From positions 186,001 through 250,000 of the forward strand of contig NZ_JANRMI010000003.1 of assembly GCF_029531655.1 (NCBI RefSeq): a stretch of DNA of 64,000 bases, in the 5' to 3' direction. The DNA comes from Bdellovibrio svalbardensis (GTDB lineage Bacteria; Bdellovibrionota; Bdellovibrionia; Bdellovibrionales; Bdellovibrionaceae). Position 1 is the stretch's first letter, and the number at the start of each line of letters is the position of its first letter. The notes beneath the pieces were generated by a model. The model worked only from the letters and a program-made list of their open reading frames with translations. It was not told where the DNA came from and made no database searches. Positions 8,631-16,432 of the stretch are shown here, piece after piece. A program made the translations under genes and the position numbers.

Positions 8631-10531
8631 TAAGACTCAGCCCAGAACAAATTCAGAAAAAAATCGACTTCATCAATCACTATAAGGCTGCCGCCAATCC
8701 CGCGGAAGGCTCCAAATTGGATGCCAATGCCAACGTCACACATAAAAACGTGGCGACGCTGGAAGCAGAGATCAACAAAGACATCAACATCCAAATTAAT
8801 CGTGCCTTGGTTGCCAATAAAATCAGTGCCCTTTTTGGTGCGGACTTGGCAAAAGAATATCACCGCCAAATTGAAGAGCATGAAATTTATGTTCATGACG
8901 AAACGTCCCTGAAGCCTTACTGTGCCTCCATCTCCATGTATCCGCTATTACTGGAAGGACTCAAAGGTTTGGGAGGAGAATCCAAAGCACCTCAACATCT
9001 GGAGAGTTTCTGTGGTTGTTTCGTGAATCTGGTTTTTGCGATCTCCTCTCAGTTTGCCGGGGCGGTCGCGACAGTGGAATGGATCATGTACTTCGACCAC
9101 TTCGCGCGCAAAGACTACGGTGATGACTATCTCAAGACACACACCAAAGTAATCAACAATCATTTACAGCATGTGGTCTATGCTTTGAATCAACCTGCGG
9201 CAGCTCGAGGCTATCAGTCGGTATTCTGGAATATTTCTGCTTACGATGAATACTACTTCAACTCTTTGTTCGGCGACTTTGTCTTTCCTGATGGCCAACG
9301 CCCCGTCTGGAAAAGTGTTGAAAGTTTGCAGAATCATTTTATGTCCTGGTTCAATCAAGAGCGAAAAAATGCCATTTTGACTTTCCCCGTGGTGACAGCC
9401 GCCATGTTAGTCGATAAGCAGGGCCCCCGAGATAACGAGTTTGCCCAAATGTGCGCTCGTGAACTCAGTGAGGGCAACAGCTTCTTCATGTATATGAGTG
9501 AATCGGCAGACAGCCTGGCAAGCTGCTGCCGCCTGCGCAATGAAATCTCTGACAACACTTTCAGTTATTCGTTAGGGGCCGGAGGTGTTGCTACCGGATC
9601 GATCAATGTGATTACTATCAACATGAACCGACTTGAGCAAAAAGATATTAGTTTGTCGGAAACCGTTGAGAAAGTTCAAAAATATCAAGTCGCCTATCGC
9701 AGCTTGATGCAGGAGTATCTTGATGCCGGTCTGCTCGGCGCTTATAGCGCAGGGTTCATCTCTTTGGACAAGCAATTTCTGACTATTGGTATCAACGGCA
9801 TGGTTGAGGCTGCGGAATTCGCAGGCTTGGAAATCAAGAACGAAGCTCCATACAAAAATTTTGTCCGTGAAAAACTTAAAGTTATCTTCGACGCCAACAA
9901 GAAGGCTCGTCAGGAATACGGTTTTATGTTCAACACCGAATTTGTTCCCGCCGAAAACTTGGGTGTCAAGAATGCCACTTGGGATCGTAAGGAAGGACTT
10001 TATGTTCCGCGCGATTGTTATAATTCTTACTTCTATGCCGTCGAGAGTGATCAACTCAATTCACTGGATAAAATGGATCTGCATGGGCAGGAGATGATGC
10101 AGTATTTGGATGGAGGCTCGGCCTTGCATTTAAATCTTGATGAGAAGCTGACCCAAGAAGGATTCATGAGGCTTATTCGTGCGGCGGCGATTTCTGGTTG
10201 CAACTATTGGTGTGTGAACATCAAGATCACCATTTGCAATAAGTGTGAACACATCGACAAAAGAACTCTACACCAATGTCAAAAATGCGGCAGCCCCGAT
10301 GTCGATCATGCCACTCGCGTGATTGGTTATCTGAAGAGAATCTCCGCCTTCAGTTCTGCTCGGCAGAAAGAGGCGGCGAAACGCTTCTATCACCCTACGA
10401 CTGTTTCGTCCGTACAATCTTTGGCAAAAACACCCAACCCCAAATCAACAGACCAAGAATCCATGTATAAGCCGCATAAAGCAGATGCGACTGATAGATT
10501 CCAGGAGCAAACCCTGCTGATAAACGCGTGA
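8627..10531 (+). CDS. nrdD: Anaerobic (class III) ribonucleoside-triphosphate reductase
   Basis: Reduces ribonucleotides to deoxyribonucleotides under anoxia using a glycyl radical. Visible signatures are ASCCRLRNE (active-site Cys), the C-terminal zinc site (CNKCEHIDK...CQKCGSPD, two CXXC pairs) and ATRVIGYLKRIS, the glycyl-radical loop at about residue 567. The conserved family sequence ends around RQKEAAKRFYH (about residue 589). The last 45 residues are low-complexity and lie wholly opposite the 3' end of nnrS, so they look like read-through into antisense sequence after loss of an earlier stop. It forms an operon with nrdG. Confidence 0.93.
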   Translation: MIRLSPEQIQKKIDFINHYKAAANPAEGSKLDANANVTHKNVATLEAEINKDINIQINRALVANKISALFGADLAKEYHRQIEEHEIYVHDETSLKPYCASISMYPLLLEGLKGLGGESKAPQHLESFCGCFVNLVFAISSQFAGAVATVEWIMYFDHFARKDYGDDYLKTHTKVINNHLQHVVYALNQPAAARGYQSVFWNISAYDEYYFNSLFGDFVFPDGQRPVWKSVESLQNHFMSWFNQERKNAILTFPVVTAAMLVDKQGPRDNEFAQMCARELSEGNSFFMYMSESADSLASCCRLRNEISDNTFSYSLGAGGVATGSINVITINMNRLEQKDISLSETVEKVQKYQVAYRSLMQEYLDAGLLGAYSAGFISLDKQFLTIGINGMVEAAEFAGLEIKNEAPYKNFVREKLKVIFDANKKARQEYGFMFNTEFVPAENLGVKNATWDRKEGLYVPRDCYNSYFYAVESDQLNSLDKMDLHGQEMMQYLDGGSALHLNLDEKLTQEGFMRLIRAAAISGCNYWCVNIKITICNKCEHIDKRTLHQCQKCGSPDVDHATRVIGYLKRISAFSSARQKEAAKRFYHPTTVSSVQSLAKTPNPKSTDQESMYKPHKADATDRFQEQTLLINA

Positions 10532-11537
10532 ATCCGGCAAATAGAATCAAAAAAGCTCCAAGGCCCAAAGCCTTGGAGTTCTTCTCTATAACCATATCAT
10601 GCCCACCATGAGATAGGCTGACGCGAACTGCGATCATAAAAGTCATGAGAGCTAAACCTGATATAAAAACCACGTGCAAAAGATGAATGCGATAGTTTTC
10701 TAAAAACACCAGCCCCCACTGCCCCAATAGCAACATCCAGGCAGAAGCCCACAAAAAATAAGGTTGAATGGCTTTTCTCTGAGGCACGCGGTGAATTTTC
10801 CAGAACAAAGCAAAAATCAAGGTGACCACGATCGCTCTAAGCAGGTTTCCTAACCAAGGCTGCACCCATACTTCAAGAATATAGCTCACCATGAAAGCCG
10901 CTGCCAAAAGCACAAACAACCTCAACTGAGATGACCGTTCTTTCTTTTCTGTTGGCAGCGGGGCCCATCCCAAAAGAGCGGGAATCAACCGACTTCCAAC
11001 TCCTAATACTAAGTACAGAATATACACTTGCAAAAACAGCAACCGACCAAACTGATAGATATCGGAGGGAAGATTATAAAATTCCTGTAGCGACATCAGA
11101 GCACTGCCAATCAGTCCTGAAAGCAGTCCAAAGCCCACAAAGATAAATGAATCCGGTGGATTTGATTTCCGATTCTTGAAACGTCGAAACATAAAAGCAA
11201 TCAGAAAAAGAAAAGTCGCATCGACTGCCAGAAAAAATATCAGTCGCTGCGGACTAAACAATGATAGAAAAAGAGCGCCAATCAGCGACCATGAAATTCT
11301 TTGCTCAAAGCCGGTTGGACCAAAACTGGAGGTAAACTTTGGCGCGGCAGTCATCAAAAAGCCACATACAAAGCATAAAAAGAAACCGCCCATCATAATT
11401 TCGGGATGACGAATCCCCGGATAAGACACCAGATTCCACGGAAAAAGAATCCACAGCATCACGCCCCAGATGCCCATAAGCCAACCCGCTGGAAAGAAGT
11501 ATCTATAAGCATCTATTTGTTGTTGTCCTGATTTCAT
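10395..11537 (-). CDS. nnrS: NnrS-family heme/copper membrane protein, nitric oxide response
   Basis: A polytopic inner-membrane protein with about 12 hydrophobic segments. The signature HPEIMMGGFFLCFVCGFL with TAAPKFTSS next to it is characteristic of NnrS, which protects against NO stress in denitrifiers. I chose the ATG at 11537 (380 aa) because CAGGAG lies 7 bases upstream; the open frame extends 20 codons further but over the regulatory boxes. The 3' end overlaps nrdD by 137 bases in convergent orientation. Two FNR/DNR-type boxes lie upstream, one centred 53 bases before the start. Confidence 0.88.
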   Translation of the reverse strand: MKSGQQQIDAYRYFFPAGWLMGIWGVMLWILFPWNLVSYPGIRHPEIMMGGFFLCFVCGFLMTAAPKFTSSFGPTGFEQRISWSLIGALFLSLFSPQRLIFFLAVDATFLFLIAFMFRRFKNRKSNPPDSFIFVGFGLLSGLIGSALMSLQEFYNLPSDIYQFGRLLFLQVYILYLVLGVGSRLIPALLGWAPLPTEKKERSSQLRLFVLLAAAFMVSYILEVWVQPWLGNLLRAIVVTLIFALFWKIHRVPQRKAIQPYFLWASAWMLLLGQWGLVFLENYRIHLLHVVFISGLALMTFMIAVRVSLSHGGHDMVIEKNSKALGLGAFLILFAGFTRLSAGFAPGIYQSHLLYAAYTWILGLLIWGWVFLPKIVRTKQS

Positions 11538-11583
11538 CGCGTACTCCTGTGATACATCCTGCCCTAGGGCGCCCCCCTTCAAC

Positions 11584-11597
11584 ATGACCGTGATCAA
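11584..11597. promoter_or_regulatory. FNR/DNR-like box upstream of nnrS
   Basis: Read on the minus strand it is TTGAT-CACG-GTCAT, with one perfect half-site and one degenerate half-site. Its centre is about 53 bases before the nnrS ATG, the same spacing as at several other genes here. Confidence 0.55.
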
Positions 11598-11612
11598 TAA
11601 ATGCTAAATAAA

Positions 11613-11626
11613 TTGATCGGGATCAT
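11613..11626. promoter_or_regulatory. FNR/DNR-like box upstream of the second Crp/Fnr gene
   Basis: TTGAT-CGGG-ATCAT matches TTGAT-N4-ATCAA at 9 of 10 defined positions. It lies in the divergent gap between nnrS and the regulator gene and is about 55 bases before the ATG at 11675. Confidence 0.65.
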
Positions 11627-11674
11627 GTCGGAAAGGGAATTTTCATGAAATTCTTCCAGATAGAGGTTACTCCC

Positions 11675-12427
11675 ATGCACGATATTAATAACTTATTGAG
11701 AAACCTGGATCTTTTTCGCGGCCTATCAGAAAGAGAGATGAAAAAAATATCTCCCTATCTGGAGGTCGTGCATGTTCCCAATAAACAGATGGTCTTCCTC
11801 AAAGGTGAGCCCATTGAAAATATATTCCTGATTTTATACGGCTCCGTCAAAATTCAGGAAACCTTGGATAAGAGAACCACCAAGATCTTTAACTTTCTCA
11901 CCCAGAAAGAATTTCTGGGCGTTGCTATGGCAGGTCTACCTCAACCTCGTTATCCCGCCTGTGCTCAAAGCAATGAAGACAGCACCTTATTAAAAATTCC
12001 ACTGCATTTGTTCTTCAATGTACTTATCAAGATCCCTGAAATCCGCCAGGCTGTCGCGCAACAGATCTCTGAGAGATTTTTAGAATTTCAAAATGACCTT
12101 TGCCGGGCACAGAAACTTGCCCCCTATCGAATTGCTGACTTTCTGCTTCGCCTGCTGGATCGCCAAGGTTCGTCCAGTCATGGGCGCATCGTAATTCCTT
12201 TATCACGTTCTGACATTGCCGATCGTGTTGGCGTTCAAAGTGAGACCGTCATACGCATACTCAGCAATTGGACAAAACGTGGACTCATCAGAACACAGGA
12301 TCATCATATTGAGATCTTAAACCGTCAGAATTTACTGGAGGTGCGACGTGAACGTCCTTCTAAAAAAGCTTCGCGAGGAGCATCAGATGATTCTGCAGAT
12401 GATAGATGCAAACGAGGACATCTTTAA
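11675..12427 (+). CDS. Second Crp/Fnr-family regulator
   Basis: The protein has a cupin-like sensor domain (LDLFRGLSEREMKKISPYLEV, then FLKGEPIENIFLILYGSVKIQ), a long dimer helix and the helix-turn-helix VGVQSETVIRILSNWTKRGLI. The recognition helix has E..IR, close to but not the same as the FNR E..SR. Chosen start: ATG at 11675 (250 aa), with GAGG upstream and the box at the usual distance; ATG at 11645 (AAGGGA upstream) is the alternative. The last 27 codons overlap the hemerythrin-like gene and look like a tail. NO sensing of the DNR/NnrR kind is inferred from context only. Confidence 0.82.
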   Translation: MHDINNLLRNLDLFRGLSEREMKKISPYLEVVHVPNKQMVFLKGEPIENIFLILYGSVKIQETLDKRTTKIFNFLTQKEFLGVAMAGLPQPRYPACAQSNEDSTLLKIPLHLFFNVLIKIPEIRQAVAQQISERFLEFQNDLCRAQKLAPYRIADFLLRLLDRQGSSSHGRIVIPLSRSDIADRVGVQSETVIRILSNWTKRGLIRTQDHHIEILNRQNLLEVRRERPSKKASRGASDDSADDRCKRGHL

Positions 12428-12863
12428 GATCATTCATTTCGTCGAAAACGTACATCATCCGCGGGAAGAACAGCAGCTTTTTCCTTTAGTGGCACAAAGT
12501 CCACTCTTGCGCCAAGGCGGACCTTTATGCACTTACTTCAAAGGGATAGAACTTGATTTAAATCCACTGTCAGCCGCACGCAAACATCTTGCTGACCTTT
12601 ATCAACAAGGCTGTCCACACCCTGAAGACTATCCGGATTTTCAGTGGCTCAATTCACAGAGCCCTCTCAGTATGCCGATGAATGAGCATCAGTTGGGGCA
12701 TGAATTGGCAGCAGCACTCAACTTCTTGAGTTCCAATCAGGAATCTTCCCTTTATAAAATATTCTTTTCTAAGATTTCAGAAGAGTATAAGAAATTACTT
12801 AAGGCCCACATAGACAAAGAGGATCACTGCCTCTTTGTCATATGTGAAAGAATTCTGGATTAA
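12348..12863 (+). CDS. Hemerythrin-like (HHE) diiron protein
   Basis: The 171-residue helical protein carries histidine/acid pairs spaced as in hemerythrin HHE domains: REEHQMI near the N-terminus, VHHPREEQQLFP, NEHQLGHE and AHIDKEDHCLF at the C-terminus. These can bind an oxygen- or NO-reactive diiron centre; related proteins (DnrN/YtfE, Hemerythrin-NnrR neighbours) repair iron-sulfur clusters or bind NO. The start is GTG at 12348 with a perfect GGAGG 6 bases upstream, inside the 3' end of the Crp/Fnr gene, so translation is coupled. It ends 4 bases into the convergent DUF2249 gene. Confidence 0.85.
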   Translation: MNVLLKKLREEHQMILQMIDANEDIFKIIHFVENVHHPREEQQLFPLVAQSPLLRQGGPLCTYFKGIELDLNPLSAARKHLADLYQQGCPHPEDYPDFQWLNSQSPLSMPMNEHQLGHELAAALNFLSSNQESSLYKIFFSKISEEYKKLLKAHIDKEDHCLFVICERILD

Positions 12864-13123
12864 GACTCGCCACAGAATCCGCAGCAGCCCTCTTTTTTCT
12901 TCTTGGTTAAACGCAAGCGCCATTCCGTAGGACCCTTTTGCAAATATTCATCCACGAATTGCTCTGGTCTGGTCTCTCGAAACTGACGAAGTAAGGGCAA
13001 AGGATCATGATTATTTACGATCAAGATACTCTCCCCTCCCTGCAAATTATCAAACTGTTGAAAAATAAAGGCATGGCGGTGCTGCGGCTCCATTTTTTGA
13101 ACTTCAATCACAAACTCAGTCAT
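12860..13123 (-). CDS. DUF2249-family small protein
   Basis: The 87-residue product matches the DUF2249 pattern: EPQHRHAFIFQQFDNLQGGE, then VNNHDPLPLLRQF and GPTEWRLRLTK. This family is often found beside hemerythrins and denitrification genes; its biochemical role is unsettled. Unusually, the protein ends with a lysine run and a CCGFCG cysteine cluster that could bind a metal. A perfect FNR/DNR box (TTGATCTCGATCAA) is centred 56 bases before the start, so it is probably a single-gene unit of the same regulon. Confidence 0.87.
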   Translation of the reverse strand: MTEFVIEVQKMEPQHRHAFIFQQFDNLQGGESILIVNNHDPLPLLRQFRETRPEQFVDEYLQKGPTEWRLRLTKKKKEGCCGFCGES

Positions 13124-13172
13124 AAAATACTCCTTTATGACCTGATTTTACTGGAGCCTTCTAAGAAGTTCC

Positions 13173-13186
13173 TTGATCTCGATCAA
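13173..13186. promoter_or_regulatory. Perfect FNR/DNR box upstream of the DUF2249 gene
   Basis: TTGATCTCGATCAA is a perfect TTGAT-N4-ATCAA palindrome. The identical 14-mer occurs at 45788 before the chemoreceptor gene. Confidence 0.78.
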
Positions 13187-13200
13187 ATCACGACGAATAT

Positions 13201-13812
13201 TTAAGGCAAAAATTTAATCAGATCCTTAGGATTTCCACCGGCTCCCACTTGCTTACCGCGAATCACACCTTCCTTATCCAGGACACTAATAACAAAGGAA
13301 TGATCGTAGTCACCACCTTCAACCTTCTTGTACTTAATGCCCAGAAGATTTGCGATCTCACGAGGCTCCTTGTCGGAATGAGAGGTCAAAAGACTCCAGC
13401 GCTCGCTGAGTTTTTTCTTCGCGGCGAAGTCAGACAGAACTTTTGGCGTATCTTTTTTAGGATCAAAACTTACCAAAACAAAATGGACATCTGTTTTTCC
13501 CGCCTCGACCAGTGCCTTTTCAATCTGCTGCATTTGCGCGACTATCAAAGGGCAAGTGTAAGTGCAGCTGGTATAAGCCATGGATATCACAACGGGCTGA
13601 CCGCGGAACATTTTTAAAGATACCGATTTCCCATCTTTATCGAGAAGTTCTGAATTCAAATTATAAATAGATTCATCGTTCAGATTGTCCGCGGCGGCGG
13701 CAACGGCGGGCTTATTAGTGGCCCCCTGATGATGTTCGTGAGTTTTCGCATTTGCACTGTGAATCCAAATCACCGCAGACATCAAACTTAAAACCATTTT
13801 TGGTATTTTCAT
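13201..13812 (-). CDS. SCO1/SenC-family copper chaperone, thioredoxin fold
   Basis: A secreted or membrane-anchored protein (signal at residues 1-22) with the SCO signature: MAYTSCTYTCPLIVAQM contains the CX3C copper-binding pair (about Cys85/Cys89), and GGDYDHSFVISVLD holds the later copper-ligand His. The mature N-terminus has a His-rich stretch (KTHEHHQG). It follows the NirV-like gene by 8 bases and is third in the nirK operon, which suggests that it loads copper into the nitrite reductase. A role in cytochrome oxidase assembly is the usual alternative. Confidence 0.9.
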   Translation of the reverse strand: MKIPKMVLSLMSAVIWIHSANAKTHEHHQGATNKPAVAAAADNLNDESIYNLNSELLDKDGKSVSLKMFRGQPVVISMAYTSCTYTCPLIVAQMQQIEKALVEAGKTDVHFVLVSFDPKKDTPKVLSDFAAKKKLSERWSLLTSHSDKEPREIANLLGIKYKKVEGGDYDHSFVISVLDKEGVIRGKQVGAGGNPKDLIKFLP

Positions 13813-13820
13813 AACGGCTC

Positions 13821-14612
13821 CTATTTCTCAGCATTCTTTTCTGTATTTAACTCAACAATATCTTTGGCGCAGCGGAAACCCAAATTTTGAACCGTGTAAC
13901 GGGCTTGCAAACTGCTTCTAAATGCAAATCTCATGAAGGCTGCATAGTCCGAAGGGTCCGCAGCGCCAGATGCGCCGGCACCACAAAATAAATTTTTATC
14001 CAAACTTCCATCCGCCCGGGACTCCCCGGTCACCAATGAAGAATTGAAATCTTCAACCCATTCCCAAATCACGCCATGCATATCGTAAACCCCCAGGCTG
14101 TTGAGGGATTTCTTTTTTACGACGGGCAATGGCCATTCCGTTCCCTTGCCGTACCATTCTAAAATCACGGACTTTATATCACCCTGATTTTTTAACGGTG
14201 CGGAAGCGACATACTCCCATTCGTTGATTGAAGGCAGGCGTTTCCCAACCCACTGGCAATAAGCTCGAGCCGCATACCAACTTACTTGGACGGCTGGAGA
14301 CTGTGGCAGTGCCACCTTGCCAAAATCATCATCCCGTTTCCAATAGTTCAGGTAACTGGCATCAGCGAAAATCTTCTTCACCCGCGATTTGCGCCACTCG
14401 GGAACAGCTTTTACAAATTCCAGGTACTCACGGTTCGTTACGGCATGTTCATCAATCTGAAATGAGGCGACGGCGATACTTTTCTTATTCAGTACCGCCG
14501 GCATCTTAAACTCCCCTGCTGGTACCGGTACCAATTCCTTGGCACTGGTACAGAGAGGACTTACCAGAAGGAAGAAAAGTGCTAATTTTCGAATATCAAA
14601 ATTGATGCTCAT
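13821..14612 (-). CDS. nirV: NirV-like protein, formylglycine-generating-enzyme (SUMF1) fold
   Basis: The product has a signal peptide (MSINFDIRKLALFFLLVSPLCTSA) and the SUMF1 fold markers: VPAGEFKM, QIDEHAVTNREYLEFV, QVSWYAARAYCQWVGKRLPS with NEWEYVA, and NLGFRCAKD at the end. It is unlikely to modify sulfatases here: a SUMF1-type gene, nirV, is a known partner of nirK in some denitrifiers. It lies between nirK (18 bases away) and SCO1. The symbol is assigned from fold and position, not from alignment. Confidence 0.78.
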   Translation of the reverse strand: MSINFDIRKLALFFLLVSPLCTSAKELVPVPAGEFKMPAVLNKKSIAVASFQIDEHAVTNREYLEFVKAVPEWRKSRVKKIFADASYLNYWKRDDDFGKVALPQSPAVQVSWYAARAYCQWVGKRLPSINEWEYVASAPLKNQGDIKSVILEWYGKGTEWPLPVVKKKSLNSLGVYDMHGVIWEWVEDFNSSLVTGESRADGSLDKNLFCGAGASGAADPSDYAAFMRFAFRSSLQARYTVQNLGFRCAKDIVELNTEKNAEK

Positions 14613-14630
14613 TTCTTCCCTCTATCTGAC

Positions 14631-16049
14631 TTACTTTTTACCGGCCGCGCGCACGGCTTTCACTTCTTCAGGAGTTACAACTTTTTTCGAGTTGCCCCAC
14701 ATACTGTAGACATAAGTCAAAACGTTTGCGGCATCTTCATCTGACAGCAATTGCGCTGGCATCACTGAGTTGAATTCTTTGCCGTTAACTTTGACTGGGC
14801 CTTCCAAACCGTGAATGACGGCTGAGATCGCTTTGTCTTTATTCTTATTCAAGAAATCAGAACCAGCAAGCGGAGGGAAGGCGCCCGGAAGACCTTGGCC
14901 ATTGCTTTGATGGCAGGCAAAACATGAAGTATCAAAGATACGTTTACCGCCAGCTAAGCGTTCTTCCAAGTTTTTCGCTGGAACCTGCTTAGGAGCTTCG
15001 GCTCCCATCTCTTGAATGACACCGCCTTCAGGCTGATAAATGCCGTCTGCAGTTTTACCAGAGTAGATTTCTTTATTTTCTTCGCCCTCAACTTTTATCA
15101 TTCCCAACGCTCCTTTATTGAAGGCACGGAAGATAGAATGGTCCACGAGGATCAAAGTTGAAGCTCTCTGAGTTTTGAATTCCACGATGGCAGAGCCGCC
15201 CGCAGGAATCAAAGTTGTCTGAACGTTTTCGTTCACAAGTTTACCGCCCTCAACATAGACCTTATCGAAAATCTCCCCGATCACATGGAAGGAAGATACA
15301 AGATTGGGTCCACCGTTACCGACAAACAAACGAATTGAGTCGCCCACTTTCGCTTTCAATGCTTTATCGCCAGTGATGGCTCCGACATTACCGTTGAAAA
15401 CGACATAGTCCGCTTTTTCCTCAACTGCTTTTGCCATGCTGAAAGGCTGCAAGCCTGGGGCTCCGTATTTTCCTTTTGTATAGAACTCACTTTGCATCAC
15501 ATAGAATTCACGATCGACTTTAGGAAGACCGTCTTTAGGTTCGACCAAAATCAAACCATACATTCCATTACCGATATGCATACCCACGGGGGCAGTCGCA
15601 CAGTGATAAACATAAAGACCAGCGTTCAATGCTTTAAAATTGAAAGTTGAGCTATGCCCTGGCGCTGTGAATGAGCCTTCCGCTCCCCCGCCCTGTCCAG
15701 TTACTGCGTGCAAGTCGATATTATGCGGCAATTTGCTGGATGGATGGTTGTGCAGATGGAACTCCACCTGATCTCCCTCTCTGATACGAATGAACTTACC
15801 TGGCACTTTTCCGCCAAAGGTCCAAAAAGTATAATCCACGCCGTCAGCCAAGCGCATCTTCACTTCTTTAGTTTCCAGATTCACGATCACTTTAGTTGAA
15901 TGTTTGCGAGTGATTGGTGGCGGAACTTCAGGCGCATCAGTCAGTACTGCGACTTCTTCACCTTTGATCGCATCCGCGGCATTCACGGTCGCCGGCAAGA
16001 GGCCAGCAAGCACAATTAACAATGCATTCTTGTAATTCCAAAATTTCAT
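14631..16049 (-). CDS. nirK: Copper nitrite reductase (NirK) with fused C-terminal cytochrome c
   Basis: Reduces nitrite to nitric oxide in the periplasm. After a signal peptide (cleaved near VNA/ADA) come two cupredoxin domains with every copper ligand: [10 protein letters not shown] (type 1 His, Asp, type 2 His), [17 protein letters not shown] (type 2 His, type 1 Cys, His, Met), SSFHVIGE and VDHSIFRAF (type 2 His and catalytic His). A monoheme cytochrome c (CFACH at about residue 373, distal Met near SVMPAQ) is fused at the C-terminus, as in the three-domain Ralstonia-type enzyme. The ATG at 16049 (472 aa) has AAGGAG before it; the longer frame to 16103 lacks one. First gene of nirK-nirV-sco. 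Confidence 0.95.
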   Translation of the reverse strand: MKFWNYKNALLIVLAGLLPATVNAADAIKGEEVAVLTDAPEVPPPITRKHSTKVIVNLETKEVKMRLADGVDYTFWTFGGKVPGKFIRIREGDQVEFHLHNHPSSKLPHNIDLHAVTGQGGGAEGSFTAPGHSSTFNFKALNAGLYVYHCATAPVGMHIGNGMYGLILVEPKDGLPKVDREFYVMQSEFYTKGKYGAPGLQPFSMAKAVEEKADYVVFNGNVGAITGDKALKAKVGDSIRLFVGNGGPNLVSSFHVIGEIFDKVYVEGGKLVNENVQTTLIPAGGSAIVEFKTQRASTLILVDHSIFRAFNKGALGMIKVEGEENKEIYSGKTADGIYQPEGGVIQEMGAEAPKQVPAKNLEERLAGGKRIFDTSCFACHQSNGQGLPGAFPPLAGSDFLNKNKDKAISAVIHGLEGPVKVNGKEFNSVMPAQLLSDEDAANVLTYVYSMWGNSKKVVTPEEVKAVRAAGKK

Positions 16050-16193
16050 AACGTTTCTCCTTAGAAGATATTGGGACGATATCATAATCGGACAAAAAAG
16101 CATGGGCTCCTATGATGGCCGTCAGTATTAACAAGATTTTTGCTCTTTTAAACCCCGGTGGGACACTCCCTCGGGCGTCAAAAGTCCTCAAAC

Positions 16194-16207
16194 TTGATCA
16201 GAATCAA
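16194..16207. promoter_or_regulatory. Perfect FNR/DNR box between nirK and the 45-aa peptide gene
   Basis: TTGAT-CAGA-ATCAA is a perfect palindrome. It lies about 70 bases before the small gene at 16271 and about 151 bases before nirK, so it could serve either or both. No closer box was seen for nirK. Confidence 0.75.
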
Positions 16208-16270
16208 GGAATTCTGATTTCCCCAGTCTTACCATTCAGCCAAATATTCAAAGAAACTCTGGAGACACGT

Positions 16271-16408
16271 ATGGGGTTGCTCAAAAAGATTGTTTATTCT
16301 AACGCTATTGGATTCTTTATGATTGTCGGAGCCTGTGTAGGAATTGTTGGCGGTTCCATGGTGATTTGCGGAGCCAGTGTGATTGGCTTGCTTCTTTCCG
16401 GCGGCTGA
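16271..16408 (+). CDS. 45-residue glycine-zipper membrane peptide
   Basis: A short frame with GGAG 6 bases before its ATG encodes two lysines followed by an almost wholly hydrophobic stretch (residues 7-43). Gly20, Gly24 and Gly28 form a GxxxGxxxG glycine zipper, and there are two cysteines (22 and 33), so a self-packing membrane helix or hairpin is expected. The frame stays open 53 codons upstream, but that part lies across the FNR-type box and looks non-coding. It sits opposite nirK, with a perfect FNR/DNR box 70 bases upstream. Function unknown; co-regulation with denitrification is inferred. Confidence 0.6.
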   Translation: MGLLKKIVYSNAIGFFMIVGACVGIVGGSMVICGASVIGLLLSGG

Positions 16409-16432
16409 GCTTGAACGTCTGGATCTCTAATT

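Noticed and set aside
9572-10054. A 160-codon frame antisense to nrdD
   Set aside because: Lies within the conserved NrdD catalytic domain and has no start signal.
16112-16270. Upstream extension of the 45-aa peptide frame (53 more codons)
   Set aside because: It spans the FNR-type palindrome and shows no ribosome site or membrane/soluble pattern. The ATG at 16271 has GGAG at the right distance.
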